Source: Haemophilus haemolyticus M19501
Lineage (GTDB): Bacteria; Pseudomonadota; Gammaproteobacteria; Enterobacterales; Pasteurellaceae
Assembly: GCF_000222025.1 (NCBI RefSeq)
Contig: NZ_AFQO01000017.1
Coordinates: 1 to 40,382, forward strand
DNA: 40,382 nt
Reading direction: 5' to 3'
Both the position numbers and the translations under genes were made by a program. Positions within the stretch are counted from its first letter, which is position 1. Every line of letters begins with the position of its first letter. The notes below the pieces were generated by a model, which saw only the letters and a program-made list of their open reading frames with translations, had not been told where the DNA came from and did not search any database. Shown here piece by piece: positions 7,991 to 18,044 of this stretch.

Positions 7991-9142
7991 TCAAAAAACA
8001 AATCCATCCGAGACCTTTGCAAAAAAGCCCTTCCTTCGACAGCCGGAACCCAAACACAGGTTTTCGGCTCTTTCCCTCCCCCAATACCTCCTGATTTTAC
8101 CCAAATACCCCCTTAATCCTCCCCAGATGCCCCATAATAAGGCAGCAGGCACACTTAGTCTGTTAGCCGCTTTCAATAGGTTTAAACACATCGCCTTTAT
8201 ATGGCTTTGTGCACTCACTTTAATCAGTCCGAAATAGGCTGCCCGGGCATAGCGGAATTTACGGTGCAGCGTACCGAAGCTTTGTTCAACCACATAACGG
8301 GTCTTCGACAAATAGCGGTTGCGCTTCGTTTGATTTTCCGTCAGCAGACGGTTGCGGTAGGCTTTGCGCATAATGCCGTCCAACAACCGATGTTCTTTCA
8401 GATGTTGCCGGTTTTCCTTACTGTCGTAGCCTTTATCGGCATAGACGGCCGTATCTTCGGCTATACCTTCCAGCAAAGGCGACAGGTGGTTGCACTCATG
8501 GGCATTGGCGGGGGTAATGTACAGTTTCTCGATATAGCCTTCCGCATTGGTACGGGTATGTTGTTTGTAACCGAGTTTGTATAAACCGTTTTTCTTTGTC
8601 CAGCGAGCATCGCTGTCTTTACTCGGTGTGGTTTGACCGCTAACTTGTCCTTCGTCATCGATTTCTATGGCCTAATGTTGTTTGCTGCCGACGGTCTGAA
8701 TAATGGTGGCGTCAATGACGGCGGCGGATGCTTTCTCTACTTTTAGGTTTTTTTCGGTCTGTTGGCGGTTAATCAGTTCCAGCAATTCGGACAGGGTATC
8801 GTCTTGCGCCAGCCAGTTGCGGTAGCGGCATAAGGTGCTGTAATCGGGGATGCTCAACTCGTCAAAACGGCAAAACAGGTTGAAATCAATACGGGTAATG
8901 AGGCTGTGTTCGAGTTCAGGATCGGAGAGGATGAGCCATTGTCCGAGCAGGACGGCTTTGAACATAGACAGCAGGGGATAGGCGGGACGGCCGCGGTGGT
9001 CTCGGAGGTAACGGGTTCTTTGACGATTCAGGTACTGTTCGATCAGTTGCCAATCAATCACCTGATCCAACTTCAAGAGCGGGAAGCGGTCAATATGTTT
9101 GGCAATCATGGCTTAGGCGGTTTGCTGGAAGAAGGTGCTCAT
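7991..9142 (-). pseudogene. IS5-family transposase with two nonsense codons
   Basis: Reading starts at ATG 9142 (MSTFFQQTA), meets TAA at 9115-9113 where CAA is expected, and resumes with AMIAKHIDRFPLLKLDQ. It then meets TAG at 8674-8672 after GSKQH, where CAG is likely, and continues in the same frame (AIEIDDEGQVSGQTTPSKDS...) with no frameshift. The DDE residues are present in AAVIDATII, VYADKGYDS and YVVEQSFGTLHRKF. The frame stays open through the terminal repeat to 7991, so the original stop is unclear. An internal start at 9109 would still stop at 8672. The element is unlikely to move by itself. Confidence 0.88.
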
Positions 9143-9205
9143 GAGAAATCCCCTAAATGTCTTGGTGGGAATTTAGGGGATTTTGGGAAATTTTGCAAAG
9201 GTCTC
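8010..9205 (-). mobile_element. IS5-family (IS1106-like) insertion sequence, full length
   Basis: The terminal inverted repeats GAGACCTTTGCAAAA (8010) and TTTTGCAAAGGTCTC (ending 9205) bound a 1196-bp element with one transposase gene on the minus strand. This end sequence is typical of Neisseria IS5-family elements. The flanking bases (tcc/atc) do not give an obvious target duplication. The same left end is present as a 101-bp scar at 2110-2210. Confidence 0.88.
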
Positions 9206-9233
9206 ATCAAATCTCAAAACCTTGTTATCTTGC

Positions 9234-9270
9234 ATAGTTTTTTTTGATTGATTTAATAGATTTCAATCGT
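9234..9270 (+). promoter_or_regulatory. Possible OxyR-type site upstream of catalase
   Basis: ATAG at 9234 and ATAG at 9256 are exactly 22 bp apart, the spacing of the OxyR ATAG-N7-CTAT-N7-ATAG-N7-CTAT pattern. The two CTAT positions are degenerate (TGAT, TCGT). A -10-like TATGAT is at 9284. hktE is known to respond to peroxide stress, so the site is plausible but weak. Confidence 0.35.
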
Positions 9271-9343
9271 TAAAACCTTTTTGTATGATGTTTCACGAAA
9301 TTTATTTCAACCCTACTTATTTCATACATACAAGGAGTTAATA

Positions 9344-10870
9344 ATGAGTTCTCAATGCCCTTTTTCGCATTTATCTTCTACTAACCTAACTATGGGAAAT
9401 GGCGCCCCTGTGGCGGACAATCAAAACAGTTTAACTGCTGGTCCGCGTGGTCCATTACTTTCACAAGATTTATGGCTTAACGAAAAATTAGCTGATTTCG
9501 TACGCGAAGTTATTCCAGAGCGTCGTATGCACGCAAAAGGTTCTGGTGCATTTGGTACCTTTACTGTCACACACGATATTACTAAATATACTCGCGCAAA
9601 AATTTTCAGTGAAGTTGGCAAAAAAACAGAAATGTTCGCACGTTTTACCACTGTTGCAGGTGAACGTGGTGCAGCTGATGCTGAACGTGATATTCGTGGT
9701 TTCGCATTAAAATTCTATACCGAAGAAGGTAACTGGGACTTAGTGGGTAACAACACCCCGGTATTCTTCTTACGTGATCCTCGTAAATTCCCAGATTTAA
9801 ACAAAGCAGTAAAACGCGATCCACGTACCAATATGCGTTCAGCCACTAACAACTGGGATTTTTGGACATTATTACCTGAAGCATTGCACCAAGTAACCGT
9901 TGTTATGAGTGATCGTGGTATTCCAGCAAGCTATCGTCATATGCATGGTTATGGTTCACATACTTACAGTTTCTGGAACGAAGCGGGTGAACGTTTCTGG
10001 GTAAAATTCCATTTTCATACTCAACAAGGTATTAAAAACTTAACCGATGCAGAAGCAGCTGCAGTTATCGCAAATGATCGTGAAAGCCATCAACGTGATT
10101 TATACGAAGCAATTGAACGTGGCGACTTCCCGAAATGGACGCTATTCGTACAAATTATGCCTGAAGCAGATGCGGAAAAAGTGCCTTATCATCCATTCGA
10201 CTTAACTAAAGTATGGCCGAAAAAAGACTACCCATTAATTGAAGTCGGTGAGTTTGAATTAAACCGTAACCCAGAGAACTTCTTTGCAGATGTAGAACAA
10301 TCTGCATTTGCACCAAGTAACTTGGTGCCGGGTATCGGTGCAAGTCCTGACAGAATGTTACAAGCTCGTTTATTCAACTATGCGGATGCACAACGTTACC
10401 GTTTAGGTGTGAACTACCGTCAAATTCCAGTAAACCGTCCACGTTGCCCTGTTCATAGCAACCAACGTGATGGCCAAGGCCGTGTAGACGGCAACTATGG
10501 TAGCCTACCGCACTACGAGCCAAACAGCTTCAGCCAATGGCAACAACAACCAGACTTTGCTGAACCACCGCTTCGCATTAATGGTGATGCGGCACACTGG
10601 GATTTCCGTAATGATGATAATGATTACTTCAGCCAACCGCGAGCATTATTTAACTTAATGAGTGCAGAGCAAAAACAAGCGTTATTCAACAACACTGCAG
10701 CTGCAATGGGTGATGCACCTGAGTTCATCAAATACCGTCATATCCGTAACTGTCACTGGTGTGAGCCAGCATATGGTGAAGGCGTTGCAAAAGCATTGGG
10801 CTTAACCGTTGAAGATGCATTAAAAGCACGTGAAACTGACCCAGCCTTAGGTCAAGGTGGATTGTTATAA
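9344..10870 (+). CDS. hktE: Catalase HktE (monofunctional haem catalase)
   Basis: It decomposes hydrogen peroxide to water and oxygen in the cytoplasm, protecting against host and self-made peroxide. Clade 3 catalase features include [18 protein letters not shown] (around the active His/Ser region), [11 protein letters not shown], the distal-side Asn stretch VGNNTPVFF, and the proximal haem tyrosine in [19 protein letters not shown] at 9331-9336 fixes the start at 9344 (508 residues); an upstream TTG frame from 9281 is not used. Codon use is resident Haemophilus. The gene begins only 139 bp from the IS5-family element end, so its upstream region may have been shortened or replaced. Confidence 0.97.
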   Translation: MSSQCPFSHLSSTNLTMGNGAPVADNQNSLTAGPRGPLLSQDLWLNEKLADFVREVIPERRMHAKGSGAFGTFTVTHDITKYTRAKIFSEVGKKTEMFARFTTVAGERGAADAERDIRGFALKFYTEEGNWDLVGNNTPVFFLRDPRKFPDLNKAVKRDPRTNMRSATNNWDFWTLLPEALHQVTVVMSDRGIPASYRHMHGYGSHTYSFWNEAGERFWVKFHFHTQQGIKNLTDAEAAAVIANDRESHQRDLYEAIERGDFPKWTLFVQIMPEADAEKVPYHPFDLTKVWPKKDYPLIEVGEFELNRNPENFFADVEQSAFAPSNLVPGIGASPDRMLQARLFNYADAQRYRLGVNYRQIPVNRPRCPVHSNQRDGQGRVDGNYGSLPHYEPNSFSQWQQQPDFAEPPLRINGDAAHWDFRNDDNDYFSQPRALFNLMSAEQKQALFNNTAAAMGDAPEFIKYRHIRNCHWCEPAYGEGVAKALGLTVEDALKARETDPALGQGGLL

Positions 10871-10890
10871 TCTCTAGGCTGTAGCCAAAC

Positions 10891-10920
10891 AAAAACGGTA
10901 GGAATTTTCCTACCGTTTTA
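10891..10920. terminator. Bidirectional terminator between hktE and pyrH
   Basis: AAAACGGTAGGAA/TTCCTACCGTTTT is a near-perfect hairpin with flanking A and T runs. It is positioned to end both the rightward hktE transcript and the leftward pyrH transcript. Confidence 0.85.
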
Positions 10921-10934
10921 CTTTTCAACATTCA

Positions 10935-11648
10935 CTAACAAATAGTGGTGCCTTCTTCGGTACCAGTCACTACTTGACGTAATGCACCAGGTTTACCCAT
11001 ATTGAATACTCGGATCGGCATGCCATGATCACGAGCTAAAGTAAACGCCGCTAAGTCCATCACTTGTAATTCTTTATCGATCACTTCTGCATAACTTAAA
11101 TTTTTATAAAGTTTTGCATCAGGATTTTTCGCTGGATCACAATCATACACACCATCAACTTTAGTCGCTTTCAACACAACATCAGCTTCAATTTCAATAC
11201 CACGCAAACAAGCAGCAGAATCAGTGGTAAAGAATGGACTTCCTGTTCCCGCAGAGAAAATGACTACGCGTTTTTCACGTAACATTTTGATTGCTTCAGA
11301 CCAGTTATAAGTATCGCAAATACCATTTAATTGGAAAGCTGACATTAATTTTGCATTCACATCAGCGCGGAATAAAGAATCACGCATTGCCAAACCATTC
11401 ATCACCGTAGCAAGCATTCCCATATGGTCGCCCACCACGCGATTCATCCCAGCTTTTGCTAGTTTTGCGCCACGGAATAAGTTTCCACCACCAAGAACGA
11501 CACCAACTTCCACGCCCATTTCCACTAATTCTTTAATTTCAACAGCCATACGATCGAGAATTGCAGGATCGATACCAAAACCATCTTCTCCTTGTAATGC
11601 TTCACCGCTTAATTTCAATAAAATACGTTTATAAATTGGTTGGCTCAT
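10935..11648 (-). CDS. pyrH: UMP kinase
   Basis: It phosphorylates UMP to UDP in pyrimidine nucleotide synthesis. The 237 residues are full length for the amino-acid-kinase-type UMP kinases. The visible motifs are LLKLSGEAL (N-terminal lysine), [13 protein letters not shown] (nucleotide/UMP loop), [12 protein letters not shown] and [16 protein letters not shown]. The gene is convergent with hktE and divergent from the phosphoethanolamine transferase gene. The start ATG at 11648 follows AGGGAAAAAACA. Confidence 0.97.
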   Translation of the reverse strand: MSQPIYKRILLKLSGEALQGEDGFGIDPAILDRMAVEIKELVEMGVEVGVVLGGGNLFRGAKLAKAGMNRVVGDHMGMLATVMNGLAMRDSLFRADVNAKLMSAFQLNGICDTYNWSEAIKMLREKRVVIFSAGTGSPFFTTDSAACLRGIEIEADVVLKATKVDGVYDCDPAKNPDAKLYKNLSYAEVIDKELQVMDLAAFTLARDHGMPIRVFNMGKPGALRQVVTGTEEGTTIC

Positions 11649-11778
11649 TGTTTTTTCCCTCTGGCTTAAAAAATTGGCTTATTCTATAAAATAACCGCTC
11701 AAGAGTGAAGAAGTTAAATATGGAAATTCTGAGTGAAAGGAGGATAATAGCGGCATTTTCTTTTCAGGGAAGACAATT

Positions 11779-13338
11779 ATGAACACGAAAAAAACAAGCC
11801 CAATTTTGCCCGCACTTTTTGCGGTGATTTGTGCCGCATTAGCAGGTTATTTTATTTTAATCGGTTCTGGAATGTTTACAGAACCAACTGTGGTTCTCAT
11901 TCTGCTTGCGACAACAACTATTCTCTTATTAAGTAGCAGTAAAAAATCCTTTTATTTTATTTTGCTACCGCTTGCATTACTGCATGCTTTTTATACGCCT
12001 ACAGGACTAAATTTTGGCCCTCCAAGCTACCAATATATCGCCTCGCTTTTCGCGACAGATATGTTGGAAACAAAGGAATTTCTATTGCAAATCCCAGTGA
12101 GTAGTTACTTAATTGCTTTCGCCATTCCTATTTTGATTTTTCTTCAGTACAAAAGTGCGGTGAAATTTGGCATAAAATTTTATCGTAATAAAACATTTAT
12201 TGCCTTGGCGACATTGCTTTTTGCTTACAACATGCCGCTTGCTGAACCGATTAAAGAAACCGTAAGTTCTACATTAAAAATTGTGGATGAAGTACAAAAA
12301 CTCAAACAAATGTCCCAATCTGATAACTGGGGAAAATCAACATTAGAAAATTCACGCTATGATGATTATGTGATTGTTCTTGGTGAAAGTGCACGGAAAG
12401 ATTATCACAATGCCTACGGCTATCCAATTGAAAACACGCCATTTATGTCTAGCGCTAAAGGCACATTGATTGATGGTTTTCGTTCAGCAGGAACCAATAC
12501 CGTCGCCTCACTTCGACTTATGTTAACCCTTCCTAACAAAGAAAAATGGGAACCCAATTACAGTTTGAGTTTAGTCGATCTCATCAAATCTGCAGGCGTG
12601 AAAACTTATTGGCTTTCTAATCAAGGTATGCTCGGTGAATTCGATACGCCAGTTTCATCTCTTGCTTCAAAATCTGATGAAACCTTTTTCTTGAAAAAAG
12701 GCGGGAGCTTTAATTCTACTAACTTTAGTGATTTTGATTTATTACCAAAATTCGCCCAAGTACTAGAAGATCCTATTCAAGGAAAACGTTTTATTGTGTT
12801 GCATATTTATGGCTCACATCCAATGGCTTGCGACCGTGTCGAAGATTATCCAAAAATCTTTAACGATAAAGATCTTAATCCGAGATATGGTTACTTAAAT
12901 TGCTATGTGTCGTCTATTAAGAAAACTGATGAATTTTTAAAACGCGTATATGATCAGCTTGCAGAAAACGCGAAGAAAAATCACCGCACTTTCTCAATGA
13001 TTTATTTCTCAGATCACGGTTTATGCCACCAACAAGATGAAAAAAACAATATACTTTTGTTCAATCAAAACTGTTTCAGTCGAGAACATCATAATATTCC
13101 GTTATTCAAAATTTCGTCGGATGACACCGAACGCAAAGAATATAAGGTGTTTAAATCTGGGTTGAACTTCTTAGAAGGAATCGCAAATTGGATGGGAATT
13201 AAAAATCCTCAATTAACGCAAACAGAAGATTTATTTTCTAACGAGTCGGATAAAAATGACTTTGGATTGCAAAAACGAATTGATGAAAAATATCGTAAAG
13301 ATGACGATCCTGCCATTGATATTCGTCCTAAACACTAG
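11779..13338 (+). CDS. Phosphoethanolamine transferase (EptA/CptA type)
   Basis: It is an inner-membrane enzyme that transfers phosphoethanolamine from phosphatidylethanolamine to a surface glycolipid, probably lipid A or LOS core. The N-terminal 170 residues hold about five hydrophobic segments. The periplasmic sulfatase-fold domain begins near residue 195 with [19 protein letters not shown] (metal-binding Glu), followed by an AGTNTVAS stretch carrying the likely catalytic threonine (about 240), and YFSDHGLC (Asp/His, about 411). At 519 residues it has the family's usual length. A ribosome site (AGGGAAGA) precedes ATG 11779. The gene adjoins the lipid A genes, but which sugar is modified cannot be read from sequence. 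Confidence 0.88.
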   Translation: MNTKKTSPILPALFAVICAALAGYFILIGSGMFTEPTVVLILLATTTILLLSSSKKSFYFILLPLALLHAFYTPTGLNFGPPSYQYIASLFATDMLETKEFLLQIPVSSYLIAFAIPILIFLQYKSAVKFGIKFYRNKTFIALATLLFAYNMPLAEPIKETVSSTLKIVDEVQKLKQMSQSDNWGKSTLENSRYDDYVIVLGESARKDYHNAYGYPIENTPFMSSAKGTLIDGFRSAGTNTVASLRLMLTLPNKEKWEPNYSLSLVDLIKSAGVKTYWLSNQGMLGEFDTPVSSLASKSDETFFLKKGGSFNSTNFSDFDLLPKFAQVLEDPIQGKRFIVLHIYGSHPMACDRVEDYPKIFNDKDLNPRYGYLNCYVSSIKKTDEFLKRVYDQLAENAKKNHRTFSMIYFSDHGLCHQQDEKNNILLFNQNCFSREHHNIPLFKISSDDTERKEYKVFKSGLNFLEGIANWMGIKNPQLTQTEDLFSNESDKNDFGLQKRIDEKYRKDDDPAIDIRPKH

Positions 13339-13354
13339 GCTATATTGGGTGCGT

Positions 13355-13383
13355 TTTATTTTTAGCCGTAAATATCGTATAAT
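13355..13383 (+). promoter_or_regulatory. Predicted sigma-70 promoter for fabZ-lpxA
   Basis: TTTATT (13355-13360) and TATAAT (13378-13383) are separated by 17 bp, about 40 bp upstream of fabZ. The -35 is weak and the -10 is consensus. Confidence 0.5.
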
Positions 13384-13423
13384 CCGACAGATTTTATTTG
13401 TTTATTTTTTGTAAGGTGTCAAC

Positions 13424-13870
13424 GTGTCAGAACAACAACCAAGAGTGATCGAATCAAAAGAAATTATGAGTTTATTACCACATCGCTATCCATTTTTATT
13501 AGTGGATCGCGTATTGGATTTTAAAGAAGGTGAATGGTTAAAAGCGATTAAAAATATTAGCGTCAATGAGCCTTGTTTCACAGGTCACTTCCCTGGCGAA
13601 CCTATTTTACCGGGCGTTTTAATTTTAGAAGCTTTGGCACAAGCAATGGGCATTTTAGCCTTTAAAACTCACGAATTAAAAGGCGGTGAATTATTCTATT
13701 TCGCAGGTATTGATGAAGCGCGCTTTAAACGCCCAGTGTTACCTGGAGATCAAATGGAATTAAACGTTCAAGTGATTAAAGAACGCCGTGGCATCACTGC
13801 ATTTACTGGCGTAGCAACCGTAAATGGTGAAATTGCTTGTGAAGCAAAACTAATGTGCGCTCGTCGTTAA
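13424..13870 (+). CDS. fabZ: 3-hydroxyacyl-ACP dehydratase
   Basis: It dehydrates 3-hydroxyacyl-ACP in type II fatty acid synthesis and competes with LpxA for hydroxymyristoyl-ACP. The 148-residue hot-dog fold protein carries the catalytic His in [12 protein letters not shown] (about residue 53) and the Glu in LEALAQAMG. It starts with GTG at 13424 behind GTAAGGTG. It is the first gene of a compact lipid A operon; lpxA starts 15 bp after its stop. Confidence 0.97.
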   Translation: MSEQQPRVIESKEIMSLLPHRYPFLLVDRVLDFKEGEWLKAIKNISVNEPCFTGHFPGEPILPGVLILEALAQAMGILAFKTHELKGGELFYFAGIDEARFKRPVLPGDQMELNVQVIKERRGITAFTGVATVNGEIACEAKLMCARR

Positions 13871-13884
13871 TTAAGGGGGTAAAT

Positions 13885-14673
13885 ATGATCCACCCAAATG
13901 CAAAAATCCATCCAACGGCCTTAGTTGAAGAAGGCGCGGTTATTGGTGAAGGTGTTGTTATCGGGCCTTTCTGTATTGTTGAAGGCACTGTTGAAATTAA
14001 AGCTCGCACCGTATTGAAATCTCACGTTGTCGTACGTGGTGATACAGTTATTGGCGAAGATAATGAAATCTATCAATTCGCTAGCATTGGTGAAGTGAAC
14101 CAAGATTTAAAATATAACGGCGAAGCAACCAAAACGATTATTGGTAATGGCAACCGAATTCGTGAACACGTGACAATCCATCGAGGCACGATCCAAGGCG
14201 GTGGCGTAACCGCTATTGGCAATAACAATTTATTAATGGTGAATGTTCACGTTGCACATGATTGCCAAATTAAAAACAACTGTATTTTGGCAAACAATGC
14301 AACGCTTGCAGGTCACGTAGAATTAGATGATTTCGTCATTGTTGGTGGTATGTCAGCAATTCACCAATTTGTGATCGTTGGTGCACACGTCATGTTAGGC
14401 GGCGGTTCTATGGTAAGCCAAGATGTACCTCCTTATGTTATGGCTCAAGGCAACCACGCCCGTCCATTTGGCGTAAACTTAGAGGGTTTAAAACGTCGTG
14501 GTTTTGATAAACCAACTATGCACGCTATCCGTAACGTTTATAAAATGCTCTACCGTAGCGGTAAAACACTTGAAGAAGTGTTACCAGAAATTGAGCAAAT
14601 TGCGGAAACCGATTCAGCGATCAGTTTCTTTGTTGAATTTTTCAAACGTTCAACTCGCGGAATTATTCGTTAA
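13885..14673 (+). CDS. lpxA: UDP-N-acetylglucosamine acyltransferase
   Basis: It carries out the first step of lipid A synthesis, adding a 3-hydroxyacyl chain to UDP-GlcNAc. The product is 262 residues, full length. It is a left-handed beta-helix built of hexapeptide repeats (IHPTAL, IGPFCI, IGEDNE and similar). The catalytic His lies in VNVHVAHDC (about 123). A C-terminal helical domain follows [20 protein letters not shown]. The AAGGGGG stretch at 13873 supports ATG 13885 rather than an upstream in-frame start at 13855. Confidence 0.97.
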   Translation: MIHPNAKIHPTALVEEGAVIGEGVVIGPFCIVEGTVEIKARTVLKSHVVVRGDTVIGEDNEIYQFASIGEVNQDLKYNGEATKTIIGNGNRIREHVTIHRGTIQGGGVTAIGNNNLLMVNVHVAHDCQIKNNCILANNATLAGHVELDDFVIVGGMSAIHQFVIVGAHVMLGGGSMVSQDVPPYVMAQGNHARPFGVNLEGLKRRGFDKPTMHAIRNVYKMLYRSGKTLEEVLPEIEQIAETDSAISFFVEFFKRSTRGIIR

Positions 14674-14691
14674 TAAAACTTCTTTATTTTC

Positions 14692-14727
14692 AACCGCACT
14701 TTGCACACCAAAGTGCGGTTATTTTTT
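14692..14727 (+). terminator. Inverted uptake-signal pair between lpxA and lpxB
   Basis: AACCGCACTTTG (14692) and CAAAGTGCGGTT (14709) form a perfect hairpin followed by a T run. This is a Haemophilus uptake-signal terminator inside an operon, so it probably reduces rather than abolishes read-through to lpxB. Confidence 0.75.
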
Positions 14728-14739
14728 AGGATAAATTTG

Positions 14740-15912
14740 ATGAACAAAACAAATCCAACCATTGCTCTTGTTGCTGGAGAAGTATCTGGCGATATTCTCG
14801 GGGCGGGATTAATACGCCAGCTCAAAGCTCATTATCCTAATGCTCGCTTTATTGGCATTGCAGGCCCAAGAATGTTGGCTGAAGGCTGTGAGACGCTTGT
14901 CGATATGGAAGAGCTTTCAGTCATGGGCTTAGCTGAAATTTTGAAACATCTTCCTCGTCTGTTGAAAATTCGCAAAAATGTCATTCAAACCATGTTGCAA
15001 GAAAAGCCTGATGTTTACATCGGCATTGATGCACCTGATTTTAATTTGGATGTAGAACTCAAGCTCAAAGCAAACGGAATTAAAACTATTCATTACGTGA
15101 GCCCCTCTGTATGGGCTTGGCGTCAAAATCGCATCCATAAAATTGCCAAAGCGACTCACCAAGTTCTTGCCTTTTTGCCTTTTGAGAAAGCCTTTTACGA
15201 TAAATTTAACGTACCTTGCCGTTTTATTGGACATACAATGGCAGATGCTATTCCACTCAAACCAAACCGTGCCGAAGCCTGCCAAATGCTACAGATTGAT
15301 CCCGCACAACGCTATTTAGCTATCCTAGTTGGAAGCCGTGGTTCAGAAGTGGAATTTCTGGCTGAGCCTTTCTTGAAAACCGCTTTATTGTTAAAAGAAC
15401 AATTTCCTGATTTACAATTCCTAGTTCCTTTGGTGAACGAAAAACGACGAATGCAATTTGAAGCCATTAAAGCTAAAATTGCGCCAAATCTAGACCTGCA
15501 TTTAATTGATGGCAATGCACGACAAGCAATGATCTCAGCTAATGCAACATTGCTTGCGTCAGGGACAGCAGCACTTGAAGCAATGCTGTGTAAATCCCCC
15601 ATGGTGGTTGGCTATCGAATGAAACCACTGACCTATTTCTTAGCAAAACGTTTAGTGAAAACCGATTATATTTCTTTACCAAACTTGCTTGCGAATGAAA
15701 TGCTCGTTCCTGAAATGATTCAAGAAGAATGCACGCCAGAATTGCTCGCTGAAAAACTATCTGCTTATCTTTCGGATGATGAAAGTGCGGTAAAAAATCG
15801 CCATGTTTTAATTCAGCACTTCACGGATTTACACCAAAAAATTCAATGCAATGCCGATAAGCAAGCAGCCCAAGCAGTCATTGATTTATTAGAAGGAACA
15901 GAAAATGTTTGA
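14740..15912 (+). CDS. lpxB: Lipid-A-disaccharide synthase
   Basis: It is a peripheral membrane GT19 glycosyltransferase that joins UDP-diacylglucosamine and lipid X to make the lipid A disaccharide. The motifs seen are [19 protein letters not shown] near the N-terminus, [28 protein letters not shown] and [15 protein letters not shown] with [10 protein letters not shown] in the donor-binding C-terminal half. The start at 14740 (390 residues) is supported by TTTAGGATAAATTTG; the longer in-frame start at 14701 falls in the uptake-signal hairpin. The last 8 bases overlap rnhB. Confidence 0.97.
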   Translation: MNKTNPTIALVAGEVSGDILGAGLIRQLKAHYPNARFIGIAGPRMLAEGCETLVDMEELSVMGLAEILKHLPRLLKIRKNVIQTMLQEKPDVYIGIDAPDFNLDVELKLKANGIKTIHYVSPSVWAWRQNRIHKIAKATHQVLAFLPFEKAFYDKFNVPCRFIGHTMADAIPLKPNRAEACQMLQIDPAQRYLAILVGSRGSEVEFLAEPFLKTALLLKEQFPDLQFLVPLVNEKRRMQFEAIKAKIAPNLDLHLIDGNARQAMISANATLLASGTAALEAMLCKSPMVVGYRMKPLTYFLAKRLVKTDYISLPNLLANEMLVPEMIQEECTPELLAEKLSAYLSDDESAVKNRHVLIQHFTDLHQKIQCNADKQAAQAVIDLLEGTENV

Positions 15913-16498
15913 ATATCCACAAGGCTATGAATTGATCGCTGGCGTTGATGAAGTTGGACGCGGCCCTCTAGTTGGGGCCGTTGTAACGGCTGCCGTCATT
16001 TTAGATCCGAATAACCCAATTGAAGGCCTCGCTGATTCTAAAAAACTTTCTGAGAAAAAACGTTTAGCCCTTGCTGAAGAAATCAAAGAAAAAGCCCTTG
16101 CTTGGGCATTAGGTCGAGCTGAAGCTAACGAAATTGACGAGATAAATATCCTGCAAGCCTCCTTGCTGGCAATGACTCGGGCAGTAAAATCTTTAAAAAT
16201 TCAACCGCACTTTGTGTTGGTTGATGGCAATAAGATCCCAAAAGATTTAGATATTCCAGCGCAAGCCGTCGTAAAAGGCGATAGCCTTGTGGCGGAAATC
16301 AGTGCAGCCTCTATTTTGGCGAAAGTGGCACGAGACCAAGAAATGGAAGAATTAGACAAGCAATATCCAGAATACGCTTTTGCCCAGCATAAAGGCTATC
16401 CGACCAAATTACATTTGGAAAAATTAGCTGAACTTGGCGCGTTACCGCAACATCGTCGTAGCTTTGCCCCTGTGAAAAAAGCGCTAGAAAATCGTTAG
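15905..16498 (+). CDS. rnhB: Ribonuclease HII
   Basis: It cleaves RNA in RNA/DNA hybrids and removes misincorporated ribonucleotides. The 197-residue protein has the catalytic carboxylates in [12 protein letters not shown] (Asp/Glu) and in VLVDGNK, the [12 protein letters not shown] motif, and [14 protein letters not shown]. The gene overlaps the lpxB stop by 8 bases, indicating translational coupling at the end of the lipid A operon, a conserved proteobacterial arrangement. Confidence 0.97.
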   Translation: MFEYPQGYELIAGVDEVGRGPLVGAVVTAAVILDPNNPIEGLADSKKLSEKKRLALAEEIKEKALAWALGRAEANEIDEINILQASLLAMTRAVKSLKIQPHFVLVDGNKIPKDLDIPAQAVVKGDSLVAEISAASILAKVARDQEMEELDKQYPEYAFAQHKGYPTKLHLEKLAELGALPQHRRSFAPVKKALENR

Positions 16499-16552
16499 AA
16501 TTTTAATCACAAAATGCTTTTATTTTATTAGGCAGTCAAATATCGATAAAAC

Positions 16553-16582
16553 AAAGGGAGTATTAAAAATACTCCCTTTCCT
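16553..16582. terminator. Terminator between rnhB and the AhpD-like gene
   Basis: AAAGGGAGTATT and AATACTCCCTTT form a perfect 12-bp hairpin with an AAAA loop. Its position suits ending rnhB on the plus strand and the AhpD-like gene on the minus strand. Confidence 0.8.
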
Positions 16583-16615
16583 TTAATCAACTTAACTCTA
16601 TGGAATGACGGGTAA

Positions 16616-16957
16616 TTAACCTTTCTGTACGTTATATGCTTCCAATGCACGTAAAGAATAAGTGTAAGCCGCGCCTGCATTCAACGCGATAGACATTGCT
16701 AATGCTGCAGCCACTTCAGCTTCGCTTGCGCCAGCTTTTACCGCTTCTTCTGCGTGTACGCTAATGCAGCTTTCGCAACGAGTTGTTACAGCAACGGCTA
16801 ATGCGATAAGTTCACGAGTTTTAGCGTCAAGCACATTGTCTTCTGCCGCTGCCGCGCCTAATGCTTGGTAAGCTTGTAACATTTTTGGATATTGTTTACC
16901 TAACGCACCGAATGATTTTTTAACGTGTGATGTTTCTTCTTTCCAATCTGCAAACAT
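16616..16957 (-). CDS. AhpD-like carboxymuconolactone decarboxylase family protein
   Basis: This small all-helical protein of 113 residues has the family core motif TTRCESCISVHAEEAVKAG, in which the CxxC pair and following His form the AhpD-type redox site. The likely role is thiol-dependent peroxidase or oxidoreductase chemistry; the substrate is unknown. AGGAG precedes the ATG at 16957. It is divergent from the AraC-type regulator gene 111 bp away, which may control it. Confidence 0.88.
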   Translation of the reverse strand: MFADWKEETSHVKKSFGALGKQYPKMLQAYQALGAAAAEDNVLDAKTRELIALAVAVTTRCESCISVHAEEAVKAGASEAEVAAALAMSIALNAGAAYTYSLRALEAYNVQKG

Positions 16958-17068
16958 AATGTTCTCCTAAATATATTGAATTAATAACGAACTGGTGTGG
17001 CAAATTATAGGCAGATTGGATTATGATACTTGCTTATTTATCTCAATTTTTATCGCTAACATCTCATT

Positions 17069-17965
17069 ATGGATTATTTAGATAAACTCACCCATTTAGC
17101 ACAAGTGCGTGGGGAAATTAATATTCGCTGTGAATTTCAAGGTGAATGGCAAGTTGCCCACCAAGAAAAAGATGCAGGAAAAGGCGTATTCCATCTTATT
17201 GAACAAGGCGAATGCTGGCTTACACTCGGACAAAAGCAATTTCATTTAAAGGAAGGCGATATCTTTTTCCTTCCCCAAAATCAACCGCACTTTATGCGTC
17301 ATTCGTCTGATAAAACAAAGGACGCATCATTGAAAAAAAGCTGGCAAGGTGCATTTGAATTGTATCAAGTAGGGCAAGGCACACCAGATTTAAAAATGTT
17401 CTGCGGGGCGTTTTATTATCAGCAAGATGCACTCCTCACCGCTTCTATGCCTGAATACTTGCATCTCAATTTATGCGATACACCGATTCATCCTTTGGTT
17501 CAGCTTTTTCTACAAGAAGCACAAAAAAACGATGCAGGCACGAAATCAGTCGTCGATGCACTTTCGAATGTGCTTTTAATTTATATTTTACGCCATGCGA
17601 TTCAAGAGAACTTAATTACAGGCGGTGTGCTACTCGCGTTGCAAGATAAGCGATTAAATGCGGTGCTAGGTGCGATATTACAACGTCCTCAAGAAGATTG
17701 GCGAATTGAACAATTAGCCGATCTTTCTGCAATGTCTCGTGCAAACTTTATTCGTGTTTTTCAACAACAACTTGGTATGTCGCCAGGGCGTTTTATTACT
17801 CAAGTGCGGTTACAATCGGCAGCGTTTTTATTAAAACAATCCCAACAATCCGTGCTTGCTATTGCTTTAGAAGTGGGGTATCAATCTGAGGCGCATTTTA
17901 GTAAAGCCTTTAAGAATTACTACCAACTTTCGCCAAGCCAATACAGAAAATCTGCCAGCCTATAA
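17069..17965 (+). CDS. AraC-family transcriptional regulator with N-terminal cupin
   Basis: The 298-residue cytoplasmic DNA-binding protein has an N-terminal cupin-like sensor (residues about 20-90, with WLTLGQKQFHLKEGDIFFLPQNQPH, a typical AraC_binding_2 pattern). The C-terminal double helix-turn-helix spans about 205-295 (WRIEQLADLSAMSRANFIRVF, then VLAIALEVGYQSEAHFSKAF). It lies between the divergent AhpD-like gene and an ABC exporter and may regulate either. The ligand is not evident. It contains two uptake signals (17284, 17812). Confidence 0.9.
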   Translation: MDYLDKLTHLAQVRGEINIRCEFQGEWQVAHQEKDAGKGVFHLIEQGECWLTLGQKQFHLKEGDIFFLPQNQPHFMRHSSDKTKDASLKKSWQGAFELYQVGQGTPDLKMFCGAFYYQQDALLTASMPEYLHLNLCDTPIHPLVQLFLQEAQKNDAGTKSVVDALSNVLLIYILRHAIQENLITGGVLLALQDKRLNAVLGAILQRPQEDWRIEQLADLSAMSRANFIRVFQQQLGMSPGRFITQVRLQSAAFLLKQSQQSVLAIALEVGYQSEAHFSKAFKNYYQLSPSQYRKSASL

Positions 17966-17983
17966 ATTGGAGAATTTTTGCGC

Positions 17984-18034
17984 TATAATCGCCAAGTTTT
18001 TTTGAAAGGCAACATCTGTTGCCTTTTCTTTTTA
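17984..18034 (+). promoter_or_regulatory. -10 box followed by terminator-like leader hairpin
   Basis: TATAAT (17984-17989) lies about 15 bp before AAAGGCAACA-TC-TGTTGCCTTT (18005-18026), which is followed by TCTTTTT. The hairpin could end the upstream araC transcript. If TATAAT is the ABC exporter promoter, it would instead sit in that gene's leader as an attenuator. Confidence 0.5.
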
Positions 18035-18044
18035 AGGAAAAGAT

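Noticed and set aside
8201-8584. 127-residue plus-strand frame inside the IS5-family element
   Set aside because: It is antisense to the transposase, whose catalytic motifs are on the minus strand.
2110-9205. Site-specific integration into the tRNA-Ala gene
   Set aside because: There is no integrase gene, the island begins 75 bp after the tRNA, and no copy of the tRNA 3' end is seen at the right border.
14692-14727. Inverted uptake-signal pairs as novel elements (also 25035, 26875, 33937)
   Set aside because: Paired uptake signals acting as terminators are well known in Haemophilus.
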